Source: Verrucomicrobiota bacterium (GTDB lineage Bacteria; Verrucomicrobiota; Verrucomicrobiia; Limisphaerales; JAFMIX01). From it: a stretch of 7,778 nucleotides of DNA. Shown here one piece after another: positions 1 through 7,600 of this stretch. The notes below the pieces were generated by a model. That model was not told where the DNA came from, did no database searches, and saw only the letters and a list, made by a program, of their open reading frames with translations. The translations under genes were made by a program, and so were the position numbers. Every line of letters starts with the position of its first letter. Position 1 is the stretch's first letter. The DNA is taken from NCBI GenBank assembly GCA_026397895.1, contig JAPLTZ010000278.1, positions 1 to 7,778 of the forward strand, written 5' to 3'.

Positions 1-837
1 GCACTGTTCCGTCTCGGCTTGGCGGACAACAACCCGGCGCTGATTCAGGCGGCGTGGGAAACAGCGCTCGCGCTCGTGAGCGTGCAGAACCGCGACGGCA
101 GCTTCGCATTCCGAGTCAACCCCAAGACCGGCAAGGTCAACAACCCCTACACGAGCAATGTCATGCCCGAAGTGTTGTTGTGGGACGCGCTGCTCGCTTC
201 AAAAACTTTTCCATCCGGCGCGCAGGACAACTCGGCGGTGCGGGAGAAAATCGCCGCCGCCCGCCGCCGCGCGCTCGACTGGATGCTGGCCGGGCCGTGG
301 CAGGATTATCGCTGGGAAGGAATGTATGAGGACGTGCCCAACCAGCCCGCCTATTTCGGCTTGGAGTGGAATGATGCCGCGCAGGCGGTGGAATATGTGC
401 TCGCGCGTCCCGGCGAATTCTCCGGCCAACGAGAGCAGGCGATTGCCATCACCCGCTGGATCGAAGATCAATTCCTCTGCTGGTATCCCGACGATGTGCC
501 GAACCGCTTCGGTCGTGTCGCCCGCACGCCCAGCGCGTTGGAGCAGTATCGCTGCTACCAGCCCATTGATGCCCATGCCGCGCGTGCCGCCGCGTTGTTC
601 CTCGCTGTCTGGCGGGCCACCGGCGACGAAAGCTATCGCGCCCGCGCCCGCGCCCTGACCGCCAGCATCGCGCAATCCCAGCGTAGCAACGGCTCCATCC
701 CCACCTTTTGGTGGCTGCGGGCAGCCACGGAAGAGGGCAAGTCCAAGATGGCAATCGCCGGCCTCGACTGCTTCCGCTGCGTCGCCATGGATGCGCGCGT
801 GCTGCTCGCGCACCTTGATGAACTATCCGCACCATGA
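1..837 (+). CDS. C-terminal part of an alpha/alpha-toroid-like protein, 5' partial
   Basis: The frame is open from the left edge to the TGA at 835-837, giving 278 residues of a larger protein; the true start is upstream. I do not recognise a specific family. The sequence is mostly amphipathic helices with many Trp and Tyr residues. Two Q-x-x-x-G-S motifs occur, QNRDGS (residues 29-34 of the fragment) and QRSNGS (227-232). Such motifs sit at helix-pair turns in alpha/alpha toroids such as terpene-cyclase-like folds and many polysaccharide lyases, hydrolases and epimerases. Between them are aromatic and acidic patches (WQDYRWEGMYEDVP, QFLCWYPDDVPNR) that could line a sugar-binding cleft. No signal peptide can be assessed. 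It lies directly upstream of, and probably co-transcribed with, a sulfatase and a GH127 enzyme, which favours a carbohydrate-related role. That role is inference; the fold call is moderate and the enzyme activity is unknown. Confidence 0.8.
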   Translation, partial: ALFRLGLADNNPALIQAAWETALALVSVQNRDGSFAFRVNPKTGKVNNPYTSNVMPEVLLWDALLASKTFPSGAQDNSAVREKIAAARRRALDWMLAGPWQDYRWEGMYEDVPNQPAYFGLEWNDAAQAVEYVLARPGEFSGQREQAIAITRWIEDQFLCWYPDDVPNRFGRVARTPSALEQYRCYQPIDAHAARAAALFLAVWRATGDESYRARARALTASIAQSQRSNGSIPTFWWLRAATEEGKSKMAIAGLDCFRCVAMDARVLLAHLDELSAP

Positions 838-920
838 GCCAATCATACGTGCGGCATGCCACCGCGAACGATTATCTTATCGAACGGCTCAAGTTTCTCA
901 CGCAACGCTCCCATAAATAA
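834..920 (+). CDS. possible 28-codon small ORF linking two operon genes
   Basis: An ATG at 834 overlaps the stop of the upstream gene as ATGA. The frame runs 28 sense codons to a TAA at 918-920, one base before the ATG at 922. The peptide begins MSQSYVRHATANDY and ends LKFLTQRSHK. It is basic, with no signal peptide or transmembrane segment, and I recognise no family. Both junctions have the geometry of translational coupling, so it may be a real small protein, a leader that carries ribosomes to the sulfatase start, or the remnant of a longer gene. There is no Shine-Dalgarno sequence. An open frame this short can arise by chance, so the call is tentative. Confidence 0.3.
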   Translation: MSQSYVRHATANDYLIERLKFLTQRSHK

Positions 921-921
921 T

Positions 922-2433
922 ATGCTTTCGAAATTAATCATGAAAACACTCGTCGCCCTCCTTGTGCTTGTCATCGGCGGTCTTATTCAGAGTTCCGCTG
1001 CCGCTGCGCCGGCCAAGCCAAACATCCTCTTCATCCTCATCGAAGATCAGGGCGCACACCTCGGCTGTCGCGGCACGGCGGGATTGCAGACGCCGAATCT
1101 GGACCGGCTCGCGGCGGAAGGGACGTTGTTCCGCGAGGCGTTCGTGGGTTACCCCGTCTGCTCGCCGTCGAAGGCGTGCATTTACACCGGCCTCTATCCG
1201 CACCTGAACGGGATGCGCAATAACACCGCAAATTACCCCAAGCCCGCCGCCGAACTCAAACCGTCCGAGCGGAACAATCCCACCTACAAAAATGTCCGCC
1301 TGCGGGAATCGTGCGTGACTTGGATTGAAACGCTCAGGCAACAGGGCTACTTCCTCGGCCAGAGCGGCAAGCTGCACGTCGCGCCGGTGGAAAAATTTCC
1401 GTTCGACGCCTATCTGGGGCGGGAAGACGGCGGGGCGAAGGGAGTCAGCAAAGGACTGGTCGGCGAGTTTCTCCGCCGGGCGTCCGCCACCGGCCAGCCG
1501 TGGGCGTTTTTCCACAACGCCATCAACACGCCCCATCGCCCGTTCCGCAACAGCGACGAGACGCGCATTGGCGTGGACCCAAAACAGGTGCGGCTGCCTG
1601 CCTTCCTGCCCGACACGCCCATTGTGCGACAGGATTGGGCTGAATATCTCGATGGCATTCAACTCGCCGACGCCGCCGTCGGCGAAGTGCTCGCGGCGTT
1701 GCACGAGTCCGGGCAGGAAACGAACACGCTCGTCATCTGCGTCGCTGGCGATCACGGCCCGGCCTTCCCGCACGGCAAGATGACGCCCTACGATCTCGCG
1801 CTCCGCGTCAACATCATCGTCCGTGCGCCCGGCGGCAAAGCCCGGCAAACGAGCGATGCCTTGGTAAGCACGATTGATCTCATGCCAACCATTCTGGATT
1901 ACGTCGGCGTTGCGCCATCGCAGCCCGTGAACGGAATTTCCCTGCGCCCGCTGCTGGAAGGCAAGGCGGACGCCAAAGGCCACGACCTGATTTTCGCCGA
2001 AGTCACCGGCCAGAACCAGATGAACAAACCCGGCATGGAGGAGCGTTCCGTCTATGATGGCCGCTACCACCTCATCTTCCGCGACCATCTCGACTTCAAA
2101 CGCTCCATCAATGCCGACAGCCGCGAATGGGACAGGTGGCACAACCGCACCTATCGCGAAACCCTCCGCGTGAAGGGACAATTTCCGCTGGCTTATCGTG
2201 TCCTCCAGGAAATGGAGCCGCACATCTTCGGCCTCACGCTGCCGCCGTGCGAACTTTACGATTTGAAGACCGACCCCGACGAGCTGCACGACCTCGCCGC
2301 GAGCCCCGAACACCGCGCCACCAAGCAACGGCTGTTGCAACGCCTCGTGCAATGGTGTCAGGATACGCACGACCCATTCATCGCCGCCGATTCAATCACC
2401 AAAGCACTGGAAACAAAACCAACCAAGCCATGA
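922..2433 (+). CDS. secreted S1-family sulfatase, sulfamidase (SGSH)-like
   Basis: This is a formylglycine-dependent sulfatase of 503 residues that hydrolyses sulfate esters or sulfamates. A signal peptide (hydrophobic stretch LVALLVLVIGGLI, then an Ala-rich cleavage region) implies export. The sulfatase order is intact: N-terminal metal residues E41-D42 (usually D-D), the formylglycine site C80-S-P-S-K84, GKLH (K150, H152), TPHRPF (H205), GDHG (D277, H278) with K286 after it, and the C-terminal CELYDLKTDPDE and DTHDPF segments. HVAP..KFPFD and the THDP ending resemble human heparan N-sulfatase, so the nearest group is probably sulfamidase-like S1. The glycan substrate is not known. Odd: lysine replaces the arginine of the usual C-x-P-x-R motif. 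The ATG at 922 was chosen because it follows the TAA of the small ORF by one base. ATG 940 gives an equally good signal peptide; ATG 856 only adds an atypical N-terminus. The stop overlaps the next start. Confidence 0.93.
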   Translation: MLSKLIMKTLVALLVLVIGGLIQSSAAAAPAKPNILFILIEDQGAHLGCRGTAGLQTPNLDRLAAEGTLFREAFVGYPVCSPSKACIYTGLYPHLNGMRNNTANYPKPAAELKPSERNNPTYKNVRLRESCVTWIETLRQQGYFLGQSGKLHVAPVEKFPFDAYLGREDGGAKGVSKGLVGEFLRRASATGQPWAFFHNAINTPHRPFRNSDETRIGVDPKQVRLPAFLPDTPIVRQDWAEYLDGIQLADAAVGEVLAALHESGQETNTLVICVAGDHGPAFPHGKMTPYDLALRVNIIVRAPGGKARQTSDALVSTIDLMPTILDYVGVAPSQPVNGISLRPLLEGKADAKGHDLIFAEVTGQNQMNKPGMEERSVYDGRYHLIFRDHLDFKRSINADSREWDRWHNRTYRETLRVKGQFPLAYRVLQEMEPHIFGLTLPPCELYDLKTDPDELHDLAASPEHRATKQRLLQRLVQWCQDTHDPFIAADSITKALETKPTKP

Positions 2434-4439
2434 ACCATAAAACCACATTCATCACCGGACTCCTGCTGGCCGCATCATTGACGTCGGCTCTCGCCGCGCC
2501 CGCGAAGCTGGTCGCGCCCGATGTCTTCCGTCCACCCGCCGCCGGTGCGATCCACATCGAAGGCCGCCTCGGTGCGAAGCTGGATCAGTGCATCGAAAAC
2601 CGCGTCCTCGTGCAACCCGTCGAGCCGCTCGTCAAACCGTATCGCGACAAACAGGAAACCGGTTCAAAGGATTGGCGCTGCGAATACTGGGGCAAATGGT
2701 TCACCTCGCTCGCCCTCGCCGACGCCTACCAGCCCACCGCCAAGTCCCGCGCCAAGCTCGATGAAGCCGAACGCGCGCTCCTCGCCACCGCCGCGCCGGA
2801 TGGTTATCTCGGCACGCGCACGGCGGAGTATCGCCTCAAAGGCTGGGACGTTTGGGGCCGCAAATACGCTCTGCTCGGCACGCTCGCCTATTACGACCGC
2901 ACCGGCGACGCCCCGGCCCTCGCCGCCGCCGGACGTCACCTCGACACGTTGATGGCCGAAACCGGCCCCGGCAAAATCAACATCGCCGACGTGGGCGAGC
3001 ACAAAGGTCTTGCCGCTTCATCCATTCTCGAACCGACCGTGCTGCTCTACCAGCGCAGCGGCGACCCGAAATATCTGGAGTTCGCCAAATACATCGTCGG
3101 CCAGTGGAGCAAGCCTTCGCACCACGTTCCGCAATGCACCAACGGCCTGCGCCTGATCGAGGACAGCCTTGCCGGCACTGCGCCCTTCAGCATGCGCTGG
3201 AACAAAGCCTACGAAATGACCTCCTGCTACGAGGGCCTCTGCGAACTCTACCGCGTCACCGGCGAAAGCAATTATCTCAACGCCCCCATCAAACTCGCCG
3301 AGGGCGTCCTCGCCAACGAAACCACCATCGTCGGCCCCGGCACGCGCGGCGAGCATTGGTGCAACGGCCACACGAACCAGACCACCGCCGTTTTCCAGCC
3401 GATGGAAACCTGTGTCACCGCCACCTGGATGAAATTTCTCTACCAACTCGTCCGCCTCACCGGCGACGTGCGCTTCACTGATGAATTGGAACGCAATCTT
3501 TACAATGGTCTGATCGGCGCGCAGATGCCGGACGGCGACGAACTGGAACGCAATCTTTACAACGGCCTGATCGGCGCGCAGATGCCGGACGGCAGTTGGT
3601 GGGCTTACTTCAGCGGCGTCAACGGCGAGCGCGTCCCCAGCCTCATGCAGCACGACGAAGTGGGCTTGAGCTGCTGCGTCGTCAGCGGCCCGCGCGCGTT
3701 GCTGCTCACGCCGCAATGGGCGGTCATGACTTCCACCGAAGGCCCGGTGGTCAACCTCTACTTCCCCGGCACGGCGGAACTGACTTCGCCTGCCGGCCAG
3801 AAAATCACGGTGGCGCAAAAAACCGATTACCCCGTGACCGACACTGTCGAGCTTTCGCTGAAGCTCGCCAAGCCGGAAGCCTTCACGCTGTCTCTGCGCA
3901 TCCCCGCATGGAGCGAGCGCACGACTTTGAAAGTCAACGGCGAGCCGGTGGCCACCAAGCCCGGCAGCTACGCGAAGATTCAGCGCACTTGGAAAAGCGG
4001 CGACCGCGTGGAACTCGTGCTCGACTTGCGCGGGCGCATCCTCGAAGCCCCGGACGGCAACGGCCAGCTCGCCGTCGTGCGCGGCCCGCTGGTGCTGTCA
4101 TTGGACAATCGCTTGGCGCCAAATATCGCGACCGAAACCAAGGCGCAGCTCGACCGCAGCGCATTTCCCTTCATCGAACTCAAGCCCAACCCGAAAGCCA
4201 CCGCGCGCATCGGCGCGTGGGTGGCGTTTGATGTGCCCATCACCGTTGGTGGCAAGCCGCAGTCGCTGACGATGTGTGATTTTGCCTCGGCGGGCAACGC
4301 GTGGAGCACTGCGAACCTGTATCGCACCTGGCTGCCGCAGCCGATGTGGCTCGGCAATCTCTACGACTCCGGCCAGACCTGGCAAATGCTGACGCACCAG
4401 CATTTCCGCCCCGTGCCGCCTGCCGGTCATCAGAACTAA
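2430..4439 (+). CDS. secreted GH127-family (DUF1680) beta-L-arabinofuranosidase-like glycosidase
   Basis: The protein has 669 residues and a signal peptide (FITGLLLAASLTSALA, cleavage near residue 23). Characterised GH127 enzymes remove beta-L-arabinofuranose using a zinc-bound cysteine nucleophile. The expected residues are present: E326 and C328 in METC and the pair C415-C416 as zinc ligands, with C415 the likely nucleophile; E308 in RGEHW is a plausible acid/base (inferred from spacing). The N-terminal two thirds is the alpha/alpha barrel (WDVWGRKYALLGTLAYY, SSILEPTVLLY). The C-terminal third is beta-rich (FTLSLRIPAW, VVRGPLVLSL). After the cysteine pair it reads VVSGPR, not the proline-rich segment of the best-known members, so it belongs to a divergent branch and the sugar specificity is open. 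Odd: residues 351-369 are repeated exactly as 370-388, between the zinc ligands. ATG 2430 overlaps the sulfatase stop, suggesting translational coupling; the in-frame region upstream of it lies inside the sulfatase gene. Confidence 0.93.
   Translation: MNHKTTFITGLLLAASLTSALAAPAKLVAPDVFRPPAAGAIHIEGRLGAKLDQCIENRVLVQPVEPLVKPYRDKQETGSKDWRCEYWGKWFTSLALADAYQPTAKSRAKLDEAERALLATAAPDGYLGTRTAEYRLKGWDVWGRKYALLGTLAYYDRTGDAPALAAAGRHLDTLMAETGPGKINIADVGEHKGLAASSILEPTVLLYQRSGDPKYLEFAKYIVGQWSKPSHHVPQCTNGLRLIEDSLAGTAPFSMRWNKAYEMTSCYEGLCELYRVTGESNYLNAPIKLAEGVLANETTIVGPGTRGEHWCNGHTNQTTAVFQPMETCVTATWMKFLYQLVRLTGDVRFTDELERNLYNGLIGAQMPDGDELERNLYNGLIGAQMPDGSWWAYFSGVNGERVPSLMQHDEVGLSCCVVSGPRALLLTPQWAVMTSTEGPVVNLYFPGTAELTSPAGQKITVAQKTDYPVTDTVELSLKLAKPEAFTLSLRIPAWSERTTLKVNGEPVATKPGSYAKIQRTWKSGDRVELVLDLRGRILEAPDGNGQLAVVRGPLVLSLDNRLAPNIATETKAQLDRSAFPFIELKPNPKATARIGAWVAFDVPITVGGKPQSLTMCDFASAGNAWSTANLYRTWLPQPMWLGNLYDSGQTWQMLTHQHFRPVPPAGHQN
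3480..3593 (+). repeat. 57-bp in-frame tandem duplication inside the GH127 gene
   Basis: Copy 1 is 3480-3536 and copy 2 is 3537-3593, directly abutting. Each encodes the same 19 residues, beginning DELERNLYNG and ending QMPDG. The copies differ at four bases, all T in copy 1 and C in copy 2 (gat/gac, ttg/ctg, aat/aac, ggt/ggc), and all synonymous. Family members normally carry this D-E-L-E-R...Y-N-G...D-G segment once, so one copy is an insertion in the catalytic barrel. Confidence 0.97.
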
Positions 4440-4607
4440 AGATTGTTCTGAGCGGGTAGCCATACTAACATAATTTCAGCTAAATCTGGTGCTTGAATTG
4501 CTGGGTTGTGCTGATGAATGCACGCGGCCAGTTTTTTCAAAATCAAGGGGGTTAATGCCCAGAAATTTGCCAGTAGTTGCTATTTTGTGTCCCAAAGCTT
4601 GCCAGCA
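4440..4607. other. AT-richer intergenic gap between operon and repeat-protein gene
   Basis: This 168-bp stretch is visibly richer in A/T than the genes on either side and carries no convincing open frame. It is the natural place for the end of the upstream transcript and the promoter of the large gene. I see no strong stem-loop followed by a T run, so any terminator is not a clear intrinsic one. TTGAAT at 4493-4498 could be a -35-like element but has only a poor -10 partner (GATGAA near 4513). No Shine-Dalgarno sequence precedes the ATG at 4608. Confidence 0.5.
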
Positions 4608-7600
4608 ATGAAAAATGACATGAAGGCCGCATCGCTTGCCCGATGGTTGGGAGTGGCGGTTTTGTTCGCGGCGACTGCGGTGCAGGCCCAAACTTCCTGG
4701 AAGGGCACCAGCAGCACGTCGTGGAGCACGGCGGCCAACTGGACGGCCGGCGTGCCCACCGCCTCGGCGGATGCCATCATCGGCGACAGCAACTTCACCG
4801 GGGCAAACCAACCCAGCATCGGCTCCAGCGCGGTTTGCAAATCCCTGACCCTCGGTGCCGGCACGAAAGCTTCCACGCTGACGGTCGGTCGCGGCCTCAC
4901 CGTTTCCGGCAACGTGACCATCGGCACGAACGGCACCCTTTCCCACACCACCTCCACGGCGCTGTCGTTGACGGGCAACTGGACGAACAACGGCGTTTAC
5001 AGTCCGTCGGCCACCGGTCGCACCATCACCTTTAGCGGCACGGCGCAGAATCTGGCGGGCACTTCGGCCAGCACCTACCGGAAAATCACCGTCAACTCCG
5101 GCAGCACGCTCACGCTGGCGACAAATATCACGGCCAACAACACCGTGACCGTCGGCGGCACGCTTGATCCGGGCGCGGCGCCCGGGTTCACCTTGTCCGG
5201 CAGCGGCGGGCTGACCGTCAGTTCCGGCGGCAAGCTGCTCGTGCGCGCCACCACCTTCGCCGGCAATTATTCTGTCAGCGGCACGAAGACTTTGAGCGCC
5301 GGCAGCGCCGTTGATTATGCCGCCACCGGCAACCAGACCATCGCCACCAACCTCACCTATTCCACCCTGCGCATCAGCGGCAGCGGCGTCAAAACCCCCG
5401 CCGGAAACCCGCCCGCGCTCGCCTCCTCTTCCGCCGCGGCGGGCATCATTGACGTCACGGCGGCGACGCTGGACTTGGCGGCGTTCACCGCCAATCGCGG
5501 CACCAGCGTGGCCGGCGGCACCTTCAACATCGCGGCGGGGGCGATTTTGAAAATTGGCGGCACGCGTTCCTTTCCCTCCAATTACGTCACCCACGCGATT
5601 GCCCCGGCCAGCACGATTGAATATTACGGCACCAACCAGATCGTGAAGGCCGAAAGTTACGGCAACCTGATTTTGAGCAGCAGCGGCGCGGCCACCAAGA
5701 CGATGCCCACCAACGCGCTGGCCATCGCCGGCAACTTCACGAGCGCGACCAACGCCCCCGGAGCGAGCGTCGCCTTCACGGCGGGCGCGGCGGTCACGGT
5801 CAGCGGCAATGTTTCCATCGGGCGCGGCACGACGTTCAGCGGCGGCGCTTTCGCCCATTCTATCGGCGGCAACTGGACGAACAACGGGACATTCACCGGC
5901 AACACGAGCACGGTCAGCATGGCCGGCGTCAACACCATCCTGTCCGGCGGCGGCACGAACAATTTCTTCAACCTCGCCCTCACCCGCTCCGGCATCACCG
6001 CCGATGCCGATACCAGCCTGAATGTGGCCGGCGATTTCAGCACCGGCGGGGCGGGCACATTCACGCACATCGCCGGCGGGGCGGGCGCGCTGACCATGAG
6101 CGGGGCGGGCAAGACCATCGGCGGCAGCGGGATTGTTTTCAGCAAGCTGATGGTTTCCGGCAGCGTCAGTTCCGCCGCTTCCTTCACGGTCGCGGATGAC
6201 CTGGTGGTGAATGGTTCGCTGGCGAACAGCGCGGGGACAATCACCTTGAGCGGCACCGGCAAAAGAATCTACGGGACCGGTGCGGTTGCGCTCAACGCCT
6301 TGGCCGTTCCGGGTAGCATCACCACGACCAACAATTTGTCCCTGACCGGCAACCTGAATGTGAGCGGCAGTTTCGCCGCCACTGCCGGCATGTTGACCTT
6401 TGCCGGATCAACGACGGTCAGCGGCACGGCCGGCCTGTTCAACTCCACGTTGAACGGCACCTTGTTGCAGATGGGAGCGGGTTCGGTTCTGCAACTCGCG
6501 GGCACGACCACGCTGGCTGCGGGCACGTTCGATGTCACCAGTCAACTGCCCAACACGATTGTCTACAACAGCACCGGCAGCCAGGCCGTGTATCCGATAA
6601 CTTATTATCATTTGGAAATCGCCCCCGGCGGCACCAAGACCATCGCGGGCAGCGTCACCGTGCTCGGCAACCTGACCATCGACGCCGGCGCGGTGTTCAG
6701 CGGCGGGGCCGGCGGCTACACGAACTCGGTGCGCGGCAACTGGCTGAACTACGGCACCTACACCGCCGGCAACAGCACGGTTGAGATGGCCGGCCCCTCC
6801 GATTCCACCATCACAGGCGCGACGACGTTCAACAAGCTGCGCGTGAACAAGGACAACGCCAACCTGCTGGTCAACCTCGTTACCAACAACCAGACCGTCG
6901 CCACGCTGGACATGGCGCTCGGCACGATGAACACCGGCACCAACACACTGACCATCACCGCCACCCGCACCGGCAACGGCCATGTGCTCGGCACCATTAC
7001 CCGGCAGCACAGTTTCTCGGCAGGAGTGAGCTACGCGTTTGAAAGTCCTTTCACCACCATCAACTTCGCCGCCCTCGCCAGTGTGAGTTCCGTGACGATG
7101 ACCATGGCCAACGGATCGGTGAGCGACTTCCCGTCCGGTGCCGCCGTCAGCCGCCAATACACCGTGAGCCTGGTTTCCGGCGGCGCCTACAATGCCACCC
7201 TCCGCGCCTATTATCGCGATGCCGAGTTGAACGGGAACGATGAGGCGACCATGGCGCTGTGGCGGAATGGCGGCAGCCTTTGGGCTTTGGCCGGCAAGAC
7301 GGGCAACGACACCGTCAACAACTGGATCGAGCAGAATTCCATCACCGACCTCGCCGGGCGCTGGACCATGTCCGGCGACAGCGGCGTGGTGCGCTGGAAT
7401 GGATCGGTCAGCACCGCTTGGGAAACGCCGGCCAACTGGACGGTCGTTTCCGGCACCCCCAGCCAGCCGCCTGACGCCAACGACATCGTGGAGTTGGGAA
7501 CCGTCACCGCCACCTACCAGCCCACCATCACCACGGCGGCGGCGGTCAAGAGCCTTTCGTTCGGGAGCGCGCAGGCGATGACCCTGACGATGAGCCCCGG

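Noticed and set aside
19..21. TTG at 19 as the start of the first gene
   Set aside because: The frame is open to the window edge and the helical pattern begins immediately, so the gene more likely starts upstream.
856..921. ATG 856 as the sulfatase start
   Set aside because: It adds 22 non-conserved residues before a complete signal peptide, and later ATGs at 922 and 940 fit better.
895..923. TAATAT at 918-923 as a -10 promoter element for the sulfatase
   Set aside because: There is no matching -35 at the right spacing (TTCTCA at 895-900 is poor), and the coupled junctions favour transcription from further upstream.
934..2370. Minus-strand open frame of about 478 codons opposite the sulfatase
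   Set aside because: The + strand carries a full set of sulfatase catalytic motifs; the antisense translation shows no recognisable family.
2127..2429. Upstream in-frame extension of the GH127 frame
   Set aside because: It lies inside the sulfatase coding sequence, and ATG 2430 gives a clean signal peptide and the coupled ATGA junction.
4497..4609. 8-base inverted repeat (ATTGCTGG at 4497-4504, CCAGCAAT at 4602-4609) and a 7-base direct repeat TTGCCAG (4567-4573, 4599-4605) before the large gene
   Set aside because: Short matches in a 168-bp gap are expected by chance fairly often, and the arms are far apart; not enough for an operator or terminator.
4476..6068. Long open frame on the minus strand (about 530 codons) opposite the large repeat protein
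   Set aside because: Its translation is a low-complexity Gly/Ala/Arg/Asp mix without a signal peptide or domain motifs. The + strand frame has a signal peptide, repeats and structured modules, so this is a GC-driven shadow.
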